This document shows positions 1 to 11,125 of a DNA stretch of 64,000 nt, in pieces. The stretch is from Flaveria trinervia. Its lineage: Eukaryota > Streptophyta > Magnoliopsida > Asterales > Asteraceae. Below the pieces are notes generated by a model. It saw nothing but the letters and a program-made list of their open reading frames with translations, had not been told where the DNA came from and ran no database searches. The stretch is taken from contig CM046456.1 of NCBI GenBank assembly GCA_025506515.1, forward strand, positions 67,737,134 through 67,801,133, read 5' to 3'. The position numbers were made by a program, and so were the translations under genes. Each line of letters starts with the position of its first letter. The first letter of the stretch is position 1.

Positions 1-409
1 TAGAATTTTTATGCTCATGCGCCTGGAAGGACCCATGCGCCCACTTTGGACTTAAGGTTTTCTAAGTGGTTTTTAAGGGGTAATATGGGGAGATAGGCCC
101 GGTTATGATGTGATGGCTTACCTTTGATGTGTGTTATGCATGTATGATGTTGCCTATATGGTGTATGTTTATGATTATGTGTATGTTCCTTATTATGTAT
201 GTATGTCTTCCCTTGACTTTGCGTTGAACGTTAACGAATGTAATGAAAGTATTATGTAACGTAAAGTGGAAGATAATGAAAAGAGGAACGTAACGAATGA
301 ATGCATGCATGAATAAATGAATGAATAAAAGAGAAAGTATAGAAAGGCTTGCAAGCATATGTATGAGGTGAGCGACTCTGTGTCGCAACAGACTCGAAAG
401 AGGTTCTTG

Positions 410-950
410 TCGCGTATCCCGGTACTGTGTCAGTCTTCGGACATGAGTCGGGGGTTTGTGTGTTAGGCCCCGGCACAGTATCAGTCTTCGGACATGAGTC
501 GGGGGTATTGCATGAGACAGGATATAGTTTGTGTACTCCGGTACTGTGTCAGTCTTTGAACATGAGTTAGGGGTTTGTGAGCAGGCCCCGGCATAGTATC
601 AGTCTTCGGACATGAGTCGGGAGTATTTCAGATGACGAAAGTGACAAATGATGAGATCCGTGTCACGTATCCCGGTACTGTGTCAGTCTTCGGAGATGAG
701 TCGGGGGTTTGTGTGTCAGGCCCCGGCACAGTATCAGTCTTCGGACATGAGTCGGGGATATTGCATGAGACGAGATGATGAGGTGAGCGACTCTGTGTTG
801 CAACAGACTCGGATGGAGTTCAATCCCTGTGATTGAATCGTATGGGATCTTGTCGCGTATCACGGTGTTGTTTCAGTCTTCAGACATGAGTCGGGGGTTT
901 GTGAGCAGGCCCCGACACAACAACAGTCTTCGGACATGAGATATTGCAAG
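410..950 (+). repeat. Tandem array in LTR L1 (second array position)
   Basis: Eight copies of a core CAGTCTTCGGACATGAGTCG lie at about 431, 481, 551, 600, 686, 736, 875 and 925. They form four pairs about 50 bp apart, alternating a GGTACTGTGTCAGTC version and a GGCACAGTATCAGTC version. The array occupies the same place, between the AACGTAAAGT block and the GATAATA palindrome, where other LTRs of the superfamily carry unrelated repeats. Confidence 0.85.
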
Positions 951-1285
951 AGACAAGATTCGAGTAATAAAGAGAAATGAACGAAAGATAATGTATGAAA
1001 GAATGAACGTAAATGAATTATCATAATAATGTACTGAACAGGGTCCTAGTCATTCGACTTCAGTAATCGTGGCTAAGTGCCACGAAGAGGGTAAAGTTTG
1101 ACCGGATCTAGAAAGAGAAGTGAACGATAATGTAATACGTTGAATGAACAAGTTAATAAAGGTAATGACGAAGATAATAATTATATTATCTGTATGTACG
1201 TATGATGTATGATCACGAATGATGTAAAGTATAGTATGTTTTGAAATAAAGTAAAGAACGGTTTTTACAGAGAAAAGTATTTTAT

Positions 1286-1318
1286 TATAAAACTAAAACT
1301 CACTCAGCATCACTGACT
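1286..1318 (+). promoter_or_regulatory. Predicted LTR core promoter of L1
   Basis: TATAAAA at 1286-1292 is followed by ACTCACTCAGCATCACTGAC. The same TATA box plus CTCACTCAGC block recurs at matching positions in L2, E and, on the minus strand, A and D. Transcription would be expected to start about 25-35 bp downstream. The start site is inferred. Confidence 0.5.
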
Positions 1319-1577
1319 TTTGTATGCATGATAGTTGCAGGTAGATGTTGATACTGAGGAGTTGCAGGCCTGGATGCATAAGCTACTGGGAGCATTTTGA
1401 GGCTGGCATCCGTATTTTGACATGTCATGTATTTTGAGATGAAAACTGATGTTGTAATTGACATGTTTTTAGTTATTAATAAACGTTTTAAATTCCGCTG
1501 CAAAATTAATATATGTTTTCTAATGTTTAATGTACGATGAACCACCAGCTGTAAGGTGCCGGGAACGGGGCCTTACA

Positions 1578-4033
1578 TGTTGTAAATAATAATAATAATA
1601 GTGAAAATAAATAAAAAAAAGTCCGAAATCTGAATTTGAATACCGAATTTTCACAAACGAATACAAATATTGGTTTTCACAATTCAAAAATTTTAATAAT
1701 CGAATATCTCACTTTGAATAACCTAATTATATCGATAACATACTATAAAATAGTAAATAAAACAAAAAAGAAACCAAATGAAAAGAAATGTAATAGAATC
1801 ATTTTATTCATATTTATTAGATAAAATTGGAAAAATGGTCATAATGATTTGATCATGTTACAAGTTTAGTCATTAGATTTTAAAAATTGTAACTTTAGCC
1901 AAAACATTTAAGAGTCGATTGCAAGTTTTTTCCACACCGTTTATTTCTATTTTATTTTTATTTAACTTTTTTATTGTGTACTTTTATTTAAATTACCTAT
2001 ATATTGAAAAAGAAGTGTGATGAATAGTGACGGTACAAGTTGTGAGGCTTGGGTACAATCTTTCTTGCATGCATAGTGTTTATAAGGGTTTCTTGCTTTC
2101 ATTTATACGTCAAAGTTGCGAACCCAATCTTTGGCCTTTGGTGGTGGCCAGTTGGCCATTCACGGCTATTATGTGCCACCGCCGCCTTAGTTATCTTTTC
2201 TACTGACAGTTACGCCTCTTGTCTCTTTGTTATGGCCATGGCGGTAGAGGCATTCATTGAGACAATCTGTTTGAGGGATTTTGCCATTGTTCGTTTCCAG
2301 CCTGAGAAAGGGGGGAGATGCCTTAGTTGTTCTTACATCCTTGTTTTTGTTGTCGCCATTGATGGCGTCGGTGTTGACGTTGGTGTGGTTAGTTGCATGT
2401 CGGCCACCTTTCTTTGCTTGATGTTAGATCGATCTCAGATATGATTTTATTTATGATGGTGAAGATGGTGGTGTGTCTATTGTTACGCCACCTCCCTTTT
2501 TGCATTTGATGTGGTGTCATAAGCTATCATTCTCTGTTTATGGTATCATCGACTACCCGTATCGTTTCGGTGTGGTCTTAGAGTTTTCAAATTTGGTTTT
2601 TTGGTGGATGTCGATGGTCTTTTAATCTTTTTTTGATGTGATGATGGTTGGTTGATGCCTACCCAAGACTTTGTTACCTAGATGATGACTTTGAGCTTTA
2701 GCTATCTTGAGACCTTGGTTTACGTAACTATATTGCAATTTGTGTGAGGCTGTTGTTTGCTAATGTTGATGATGATGGACCTCAGTTCACTCAAGACCTA
2801 TTGTCGATTGTTTATCTATTATGAGATATTGGTTTGAAGTATGGTTGGTTGATGTATTTGATGGTTAGGGTTAACCGCATTTGAGACACCCGTGGTGAGG
2901 ATGTATTTGATGGTTAGGGTTAACTGCATTTGAGACACCCGTGGTGATTATTCATACTCTTGGATATGTTTTTAGTTTTCTTTTGATCGGTGATTTCAGG
3001 TGTTGTTCGTTTGGTTAGTCTTTTCTTAGCCAACAGGTTGTTTGGTTAGATGATCCATTATGTCAATAATGACAACACATCCTCAATTAGGGACCGTTAT
3101 CGGTTACAACCCATGTTTATTATATCAGTGATATGGCTTTGGGGCATGATGTAAATTTTGAGCACACTGGAAATGCATAGCTAAGTAAAGTTGGTTCACA
3201 AAAACCAAGAGGCGATGATGCAGCATATGACATCAGCCTTCGTTGTTTTGGCTCAACATCTGAGTGAAGCCGCATCGAGTTTCATCATTGAGCCTCCAAT
3301 ATTATAAGTGACTTTGCTTGCTACTATTATCCTATATGTTAAAGTTAGGATGTAAATAATAGTGATTATTGACTTCTAATCCATGAACAAGTGGCGATGA
3401 TGAATCAAATTCTATCTCACTACTTGGCACGGTGTTCATTATGTTAATGTGATTTCATTTCATGATTTTATATTGTATTTATGGTATTCGCAGGCATAAT
3501 AAGTCATGAAATGTAAGCCAACATACCCATATTTAAATTAGTTATCTAGGAAAGGTCTAATGGTGCATCAGACAATATGGTAAAACAACTAGTTACTTTT
3601 AATTTTAATTTGTTTTTAACCTATATTTTATTTTTTGGTGATTATTAAATTTTATTATTAATATTTATTTGAGTTTATTAAATTTGATTTTACATTTTTT
3701 AAATTAATTGATTTTCAATTATTTTTAACTTTGATAGAAAATTAAACAATTGATCCATATGGTTTGATCATATAGTGTAGATTGAATTTACATATCGTTA
3801 AAAAACTAATGGACACTACTAACTTGCAACCATTTTTTACATGTTTGAACTAAATTTGCAATTTAAAATAATAAAGGATTAAACTTATGATCAAACTACA
3901 TGAACTATTTTTTTGACTTTTTTATTTATTAATTATAAGGTCATATATGTTGTTACATGACGATATATAGTTGATGTCTACTAATAAGCACTTGTCAGAT
4001 ATAAAGATACTATAATCAAAAGAGGAAAGCATA
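1578..4033. other. AT-rich DNA without a recognisable gene
   Basis: An open frame at 2049-2444 (131 codons, plus strand, hydrophobic and rich in Val, Cys and Ser) matches no family I recognise. It lies in a stretch of degenerate GTGGTGG/GATGATG sequence, so I do not call it a gene. The remainder is AT-rich with stops in all frames. Confidence 0.6.
2852..2947. repeat. Two-copy tandem repeat of 49 bp
   Basis: The segment ATGTATTTGATGGTTAGGGT...GACACCCGTGGTG occurs twice in direct tandem, starting at 2852 and 2901. The copies differ at one interior base (AACCGC versus AACTGC), so the duplication is recent relative to its surroundings. Confidence 0.85.
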
Positions 4034-4603
4034 TCTATCTACTCTAATAAAATGATAACTAAATGGCACACGTGGTAATACCATATTCATTTTTATCACA
4101 ATTTCTCGCGTCTCTATTCTATTAATAATTAAATTTGATTACTAATAATATTAATTAATTCTTTTTATATTAATAATAGTTTTTAAATAAATTAAGAAAT
4201 ATATCTTTTTATTACTGGTATAAAGAAACAATTTTTTTTATAAAATAAGAATGTTCTAAGACATCAACTTTTTTTAATAAGATGAAATATTTTAAAATGA
4301 GTGTTTTGAAAGATTAATTATTTTATAAACCAAAAATAATAAAAACCGGAGTTATAATAAGAAGATCTTGAAAAATGGAATTTTTAATACAATTTATTTT
4401 GAAACAAAAATTTTAATATTTTTTGGTAAAACAAAAAAAGTTTAAAAAGTTGATATAGTTCTATTATTATTTATATCTTACTTATATGTAATATCAATTA
4501 TATCTTATATTAAAACATTGTTTTATAATTAATAAATTTCATTTTATTATTATTTAATTTATTCAATCTATGTTATACACACGTTTGCTAAAGTTAGTTT
4601 TAT
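4034..4603 (+). mobile_element. Possible short Helitron-like relic
   Basis: It starts TCTATCTACTCTAATAAAAT after an A and contains AAATGGCACACGTGG shortly after, resembling the 5' ends of plant non-autonomous Helitrons. The interior is AT-rich and non-coding. The proposed 3' end (ACACACGTTTGCTAAAGTTAG then T) is a weak hairpin without a clean CTRR. The right boundary is a guess. Confidence 0.2.
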
Positions 4604-4950
4604 ATTATATTAAGCCAGTGTATGTAGAAAGCATTTGAAAGAAACTATTGAATGATTTATGAAGCTTCAAGAATGTGTACACCTTGTGGGCGAAACCTAC
4701 ACGCTACATTAGAGGTTTAAAATTTGTAAGGTTTGAGTTTGATAACTTGTGTGTTATAACTTATTCTATGGAGAAAGTTCACATCGAAACACTTTTAATA
4801 AAAGTTCTATAAACATCATACTTATAAGGTTGTAAGATGAAAATACCGTAAAAAACAAAACGTTAAAAAGTAAAGAAAGCAAAACATGAAAAAAAGTAAG
4901 AAACAAAGCAATTAGTAGCATGCGTGAGGTACTGTTTGACCAATTCATTA
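4604..4950. other. AT-rich spacer
   Basis: No gene, tRNA or clear repeat is visible. A 60-codon minus-strand frame (4766-4948) encodes a low-complexity Leu/Phe string and is not supported. Confidence 0.5.
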
Positions 4951-5695
4951 ATATCGACTCATATTACGAAATGCATATAGATTACTAATCGAATTGGAAT
5001 ATGAATATTATTGGTTATTGTATTCGGTGGGTAGGAATTATTTAGAATTGCAATTTGAATTTCATTCTTAACATATTTGGTTAGGAAAGAAATCGAAATT
5101 AATTTCATCAAATTCCTTCAAATGAAGAATTTCATAATCCTTCCAAGTTTTGAAGGGTTTCAAATTCCTCCGATCCCCGCCTCCGCCACCGACCACCATC
5201 TACCACCCACCCACCACCAACCGACTATACCGATGACCCTTGTCAACGGTGCCAACCTCCAACCGCTACCGCCAACTGCCATCGCTGACAGCCACCGAGC
5301 TCTGACCGTCGAGAACCCAACCACTACCACTAATGCCCACAACCGCTACGACCTCTGACCGTTGTTGCCCCAACGGTTCCCGCCGGAGCCTCCGCTGATC
5401 TTCGACTGCTGCAGAACTCCAACCACTGACACCTTCGACCGCTGTTGCGGAACACCAACTCCGACTGTTGTTACCCTCGACCTACAACTATCGCTTCCAT
5501 TCACTGACCCCCGTAGGCGTCGACGACCTGACCAACATCCGCCGCCGATCACCTAAAACTGTTTGTCGCCTTAGCCACTACCCACTTGTTGCCCTGCCCC
5601 GGACAATACGAACCCGCTAACAACCGATTGTGTCATCACCATTGTTGTCTATCGATAGTCGCCGCTAATCACGCCCACCGCTGACAAATGCATGT
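4951..5695. mobile_element. Left part of a possible non-autonomous TIR transposon (T)
   Basis: The outer 150 bp reads GAATTGGAATATGAATATT...GGAATTATTTAGAATTGC...TTGGTTAGGAAAGAAATC. The reverse complement of 18850-19025 reads similarly (GTAATTGGAATTTGAATTTT...AGAAGAATTG...GTAAAGAAATTGGAATT). Both inner sides switch to GC-rich, CCGCC/ACCACC-rich non-coding DNA (5165-5695 and 18653-18840). This fits an element of about 1.1 kb with degenerate inverted ends, split by LTR F. Superfamily (hAT or PIF/Harbinger type) is not determined. Open frames at 5077-5358 and 5362-5556 are products of this composition. Confidence 0.35.
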
Positions 5696-6490
5696 TGTGA
5701 AAACCCCCGCTTTTAGGCATGAAATTATTTTTATAAACCTTATTGGGGCACACTTTGACTCCAAACTCGGTCTAGAGGCCATGAACTAGGCCCAACAGTC
5801 TTGGGCTTAAGCCTACACCAATACACTCACCTAAATAGGTTGGGCCCATCGAACCTTAACTCGGCCATTGGGCCATACAACTTAATGGGCATCAACCCGC
5901 ATAGCCAACGTGGGCCATGTTTTGATTATAGAGCAAGATTGAACTAACCAAATGGGCCTCGGGACCGGTGCATTAGAAAACGAAAATTTACCTAATTAAC
6001 CTTGATTTATAAATTACGCACGTAAAAACTTTAACAAATATTACAAAGAGTAAAGCCATTAACCTCGGTTCGCCGGAGCAAAATAGTTAAGCGAGAGCAA
6101 AATAGTTAAGCGAGACCGTAACAATTACTACCTCTTAAGATCATTAAGAAAACATAATAAACATGACCTTAAGAATTATTAACTATTAGGCATTAAAAAT
6201 GAATATAATTTTATATAAATAATTTTATGATCTCCTAAGTTCTAAAAAACATATAAATATAAAATAGATCAAAAAACCTAAACTTTTATAAAACCATCTT
6301 GCACCAACTAAGTATTAAATAATATGCCCTTACACTTGAGTACTTAAAATAAATAGGTAAAACACAATTAAGTAAAATATATGGTAAGTCACGTTTGGCC
6401 TAAATGAATAATCTTACATTATCCTTCCAAACTCTCTAATAAGACAAATTATATTAATACTTGTGAAATTTCTAATAAACTCATAAACTA

Positions 6491-6672
6491 ATAACACAAC
6501 ACACACACCTATATATACACATCGCATGACTCACACACACATAAAAAGATAAATAGATACATACATATATACTCCTTCAACACACACATATATACATACA
6601 TACATGCATGCATGCATACGTACACCCACACACATACATACATGCACGACACACACACACACTCCTAAATAT

Positions 6673-6771
<99 letters not shown>

Positions 6772-6851
6772 GTATATATATATCTATATGTGTGTGTATA
6801 TATATATCGATATATATATGTGTACATATATATATATACACACACACACAC
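6491..6851. repeat. Compound dinucleotide microsatellite
   Basis: Runs of (CA)n, (ATAC)n, (TA)n and (TG)n form about 360 bp inside F, with a core of nearly pure TA at 6668-6755. Open frames on both strands here (6531-6851 minus, 6608-6913 plus) encode only Tyr/Ile/Val repeats and are artefacts. Confidence 0.95.
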
Positions 6852-8945
6852 TCACCCTTCAGGTAATTGAAACCCGGTCATCCATAACCAATAAATTATG
6901 TAAATTTAGATAAAACCTCCTACCCATGATTTATAAAACTTGGTAATATTTTTTTATAAAAGTACATGATTTTCTTGTCCACCTCTACTTCACCCAATCC
7001 TCATTCACCTAACACATACAAGAATCAAATCCTTGGTTTCTTGTAAATCTAGCTAAGACCCAACTTCCTACCCAAATCTCCCCAAAACCAAAACTTGTGA
7101 AACCCACTCTTACCCTTCCTCTCATTACTTCGGCCGAGACCACCACCCACACTCCCACACTTGATTCTAACTCCCTACACACTTTCCTTGACATTTCTCT
7201 CGTCTAGCTCATCATAAACCATCTCCTTTACACTCAAGAACAATAAAGTTTTAGGCTATTTTGGTAGCTCCATTCAACCTAAGCTAGCAATCAACCTCAC
7301 GAAGTCATGGTAATGAAACAATATACTCACTTGTAAACCATCAAGTTCTACCTTCCATTTCTTCCTATATGTAGACCCAGTCTAATCTCTTCTTTTGAAT
7401 AAAATTTTATTGTCATGTCAAGGTCTCATTTCAGCCATTTGAACCCCCTCCCCCCGATCACCTAAGCATCAGGTAACTTGTTACTACCTGATAACGCATA
7501 AAAGATCACTTTTAATCACGTTAGGGATACAACTAATCCCACAACACCCCCAACTTCTTGTGACACCTTTAAGCACATCACGTTTTAGTAACTAAAAATA
7601 CTCAAACTTTCTCAAAACTCTATTTAACCTCAAGTATGGATTTGATAAGTTTAACACACCTGAAAACTCAGTTTTTCATAAAAATATGTAATATATTATA
7701 CGAGTCCGAAAATTTTAATCCAAATATTTCTAGAGGTTTAAATAGGTCATCTCAAGTTACAAACAAGGTTTATAAATTATTATGCTATGTTTTATGAATA
7801 GTACAAAAATTGTAAAAACATGTATTTTAAGGAGAAATAAACGAAAATGAAAAGGGGGCCTAAGTACTGAAATTATGGGGTTATTTAGGAGGTATTTATA
7901 TTATATAATATATGAGAAGGGATAAGTCAGGTTAAAACGTTTAGTAAATTCAAAACCGAGACTTAACCAGGACTTAACAGACACTTAACGAAACTAACCG
8001 AGCTAGGTAACGAAAATGGTAAAAATATGAAAGTTTAGTTATATTAAAATTTCATCAGACTTACTAATTAACAAAATCCTACAAAATTTAAATTTTTTTT
8101 AGAAGTTATTTCATTGGTAAACAAAAATACAAAGAATATTCACTACAATATAAAGAAAATTGTTAAAAACGGGCTTAAGAGAAACATAAGTGAAAACTCA
8201 AGAATTTAAGAATGATTATAAGTATATTAAAGCCGTATATGACAAAAATTTTACCAAAGTCAACCAAAACCCGAACACCCGTTAAAAACCCGAACCGATA
8301 ACGTTTAAATCCCAAAACTGACACAAAAAATTAAAGAATTGAATTTCTAGTAACTAATACTTTGGTAAAGAATATATAAGTTAAAAACTAAATATGTACC
8401 AATTTTAGAATATTATAGAAAGTTTTACAAAAAAATAGTATTTATATTAATAACCACGAATTTAATAATTAGAAAAATCATAAAACATATAAATAAGCCC
8501 AATTCTTTTGAAATTAATGATTTTCCAATAGAATATAACGTACAACATGATCACAAATAAAAATTAATATAAAAACCAAGGATTAATCTCACATTACCAA
8601 CATACCCGAATTGCGATATGGTACACGTTTAAGAACTCGATAAGTAACTCATCAATCCTAGAGCCATATCATTAACCCTAAAGAGAACAATTACTACTTA
8701 AAAAATTATATACAAGGCAAAACCTCCACTTGGGCCATCCAACAACCTCAAATAAGAAAGTATCTAAATGTAACTTCATAAAACGCTTAAATTGAAACAA
8801 GCTCTTTAAACCGTTAAGAAAGATAAAATAAGATAAAAACAAACTATTACAGTAGCGTAATTCACTAAAAACAATAAAAACCATTACAAGTAATTATAAT
8901 GCAAAAATCCCAACTTTAAGGTCAAAAATGTAAATCTAGCAAAGT
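6852..8945. other. Interior of F: AT-rich, no gene
   Basis: The stretch holds short open frames only (for example 8678-8884 minus), none resembling a protein family. No primer site or polypurine tract is seen. Confidence 0.6.
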
Positions 8946-9070
8946 TGAGAGGTAACACCCGGACATTTATTATTTTGAAGCCGGTGGCGAAAGAAAAGAA
9001 AATAAAGTCCAAAAGTCGAGGGACCAAACCCGCCAACGAAGAAAAGTTGGGAAATGTGGTGATATATGTA

Positions 9071-9093
9071 GGGAGAGGGCAGCCCACTCTCCC
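9071..9093 (+). promoter_or_regulatory. Stem-loop near the LTR start (L2)
   Basis: GGGAGAG (9071-9077) pairs with CTCTCCC (9087-9093) across a 9-nt loop, 121 bp from the LTR start. The 3' LTR repeats it at 15884-15906. Other subfamilies place a different but self-complementary stem at the same position, which argues for selection on the structure. Function unknown. Confidence 0.6.
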
Positions 9094-9539
9094 CACACTC
9101 ACATTTCAGCTCACAAAGAGAAGAATAGAGAGAAAGAAGAGAAAAAGGAGGAAAAAGTGTTGGTTCGGGTTGGTTCGGGTCGCCAAAATCGTCGTGAAGC
9201 AAGCCGAATCGAAGCTCTTGTCATTGTGCTCGTTTAGGTGAGTTCTAGGACCCCTCTTTTACATGTTTTCAAACGATTTTGGGGCTGGAATACATCTGAA
9301 AACCCTTTTTCACGTTTTTGGGTGAAAACCCGTATGTATGTGTGTACGTATATGTATGACGCGATTGTGGCTTGATTTCTTGCTTGGTTGTGCTTGAATA
9401 AGGTTATGGTATGCATCCCTAAGGTTTAGGATGGTCGATTTAGGCTTAAAATGGGTTTAAATGAGTTTGGGGGCCGAAAACCCTCGGCTGCAGTCGGGTT
9501 GAACTGCATTCTGCATCAGTTAGGGCTAGGCGACCGACT

Positions 9540-9765
9540 GGAGGCCGAATGGAGGTCATACGGCCGATTAGGGTCCGATTGGGGTCCATTCGCACGATTG
9601 GGGTTCATTCTCACGACTGGAGGGCTAGTCGCATGGGGGTCATGCGACTGAGGGTCCATTCGCACGACTGGATGTTCATTCGCATAGGTGTTCATCCGTA
9701 TTAGTTCAATCGCATGATGTTCAGTCGCATGGAGGCAATGCGACTGAAGGGTGTCCATACGCCCG
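9540..9765 (+). repeat. ATGCGNNTGA-type short repeat array, first array position (L2 5' LTR)
   Basis: Irregular repeats of CATTCGCACGACTGG, CATTCGCATAGG and CATGCGACTGA are spaced roughly 15-30 bp apart. The matching part of the 3' LTR is 16350-16575. Several of the differences between the two LTRs fall here, so the array changes faster than the rest of the LTR. Confidence 0.8.
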
Positions 9766-10165
9766 AATAGGGCTATTGAACCCGAGGAAGGTGTAGATTG
9801 ACTTCTGACTTTCGGGGGAAGGTGCAGATGTAAGCGTTGATGTAAAGGTTCCCATAAGAGTTTTTAAGATGACGATCGAGGTCTTAGAAGCATGTTGGGC
9901 ATGATGAGGGTGATGATGTTGTATATTATGTATGTATGATGTTGCCATGTATGATGTGATGTTGATGCATGTTTATGTTCCTTAATGTGATGTATAATAT
10001 CTTTCCTGTGGCTTTACTGTTATGATGAATGAACGAAGTATTATGTAACGTAAAGTGAAAGATAAAGAAAGAGGAACATGATGAACGAATGAAACGTCTT
10101 GCACACATCGGATACGGGGTCCTTCTTGGTGATTGACCTTAAATGTAGAACCTCTACCACTCACC

Positions 10166-10305
10166 CCTAGTACTGTGGCATACGTTTAGCTGTCATTCGT
10201 TGACTTCGGCCCAGTAGCTAAGACTGATGGTTACTCCTAGTACCGTGGCATACGTTTAGCTGTCATTCGTTGACTTCGGCCCGGTAGCTACGACTAACCG
10301 GGGTG
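10166..10305 (+). repeat. Second tandem array of L2 5' LTR (two 70-bp units)
   Basis: Two nearly identical 70-bp units begin CCTAGTACTGTGGCATACG at 10166 and CCTAGTACCGTGGCATACG at 10236. The 3' LTR has the same pair near 16979 and 17049. The unit is unrelated to the arrays at this position in L1, A, E, D and S. Confidence 0.85.
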
Positions 10306-10469
10306 TAGCACATGGTATTGGTTGGGATGATGTCCGATGCGCAAGTAAGGTAATGAAAGAACGAATGAACGAAGGAAGAAGATAATAATGATATTATCTA
10401 TGTGTACGTATGATGTGTGATCATGTAAAAGTACGAATGGTTTTATCTGAAAGTAAAGTATGTTTTATT

Positions 10470-10500
10470 TATAAAACTAGAACTCACTCAGCAACGCTGA
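10470..10500 (+). promoter_or_regulatory. Predicted TATA box and hairpin of the L2 5' LTR
   Basis: TATAAAA (10470-10476) is followed by TCAGCAACGCTGA (10488-10500), a 5-bp stem with an AAC loop. The 3' LTR has the identical block at 17282-17312. This would set the U3/R boundary about 1.5 kb into the LTR and leave about 280 bp of R-U5. Start site inferred. Confidence 0.55.
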
Positions 10501-10779
10501 CTTTGATGTGTTTCCAGTTGGCAGGTAGTGATTGCTGAGGATGGCACGGGCGACTACTCAGCTCTTTTGAGATGGCATTCTTTTGATTAATGTTTTTGCA
10601 TTGTAATGCGAACAAACTATTTTTGTAATGAATGTTGTATTAGTTTGCAAAAGCATTTACATGGAAATGAAAGTTTGTTTTAGTTTTCCGCTGCGATTTA
10701 TTAAATACTAATGTAATTATATGTTTTATGTGCGATGAGAACCCAGCTGTAAGTGTCCCGGGAACGGGGCCTTACAAGT

Positions 10780-10792
10780 TGGTATCAGAGCC
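10780..10792 (+). other. Primer-binding site, initiator Met tRNA type
   Basis: TGGTATCAGAGCC begins three bases after the 5' LTR end. It matches the usual plant gypsy/copia primer site complementary to the 3' end of initiator-methionine tRNA, used to prime minus-strand synthesis. Confidence 0.95.
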
Positions 10793-11125
10793 AAAGTTTA
10801 AGTGAAATGGGTAAATTTTCAGGATAAACCTAATCTTAAACTGAGAATGGGACGGAAAGGGAATGGAATGCCAAACTGAGTAGCTGCGTGTCATCAGGTA
10901 TTTTTGTAAAGTTAACCGGTTTTATGTGCGCATGGTATGTGTTATGTGTTATTTGTAGGTTTAAATACTGATGTAGTCAGGACAGGTAATACTTAGGGTA
11001 TGAAGAGTAAAGTAAGTGGCTAATCACAACTCGCCACTGTAATTAGGGACTTACTATACTTGACATAAACTGAGCTGTTCCCTTGAATGACCGTGTTGGT
11101 GTTTGAATCTTTCAGTGGGCGTGTG
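10793..11125 (+). other. Untranslated leader of L2
   Basis: This stretch between primer site and gag has no sizeable frame. The corresponding leader is recognisable on the minus strand in D (44773-45107), ending in the same context before the gag ATG. Confidence 0.7.

Larger units (their letters stand above)
1..1577 (+). mobile_element. LTR L1 (3' part; solo or 3' LTR), cut by the window edge
   Basis: The sequence ends in GGAACGGGGCCTTACA, the same 3' terminus as the other LTRs of this superfamily in the window. It carries their conserved blocks in the same order: ATGCGCCTGG-type repeats (15-45), an AACGTAAAGT block near 258, a tandem array (about 410-950), the GATAATAATTATATTATC palindrome near 1170, TATAAAA at 1286 and the CTCACTCAGC motif. 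No primer site follows base 1577, so it is not a 5' LTR with adjacent internal sequence. Its start lies outside the window, so length and target-site duplication cannot be checked. Confidence 0.85.
8951..10776 (+). mobile_element. 5' LTR of L2
   Basis: It begins GGTAACACCC (first base G where the 3' LTR has T) and ends GGAACGGGGCCTTACA. Order of blocks: stem-loop at 9071-9093, ATGCGNNTGA array (9540-9765), TTTCGGGGGAAGGTGCAG block near 9812, AACGTAAAGT block near 10047, second tandem array (10166-10305), palindrome GATAATAATGATATTATC (10381-10398), TATA box (10470) and TCAGC/GCTGA hairpin. A 98-codon frame near its start is also open in the 3' LTR but has no recognisable domain. Confidence 0.97.

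Noticed and set aside
2049..2444. 131-codon plus-strand frame
   Set aside because: No recognisable domain, low-complexity GTGGTGG/GATGATG surroundings and no supporting gene structure. Listed only within the spacer note.
5077..5556. Pro/Thr-rich frames
   Set aside because: GC-rich CCACC/CCGCC sequence with no homology I recognise. Better explained as the interior of TIR element T.
6531..6913. Open frames of about 100 codons on both strands
   Set aside because: They are translations of a dinucleotide microsatellite.
8945..9241. 98-codon frame at the start of the L2 5' LTR, also open in the 3' LTR
   Set aside because: The two LTRs are nearly identical, so both being open is not independent evidence. 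There is no domain, and D and E do not keep the frame.
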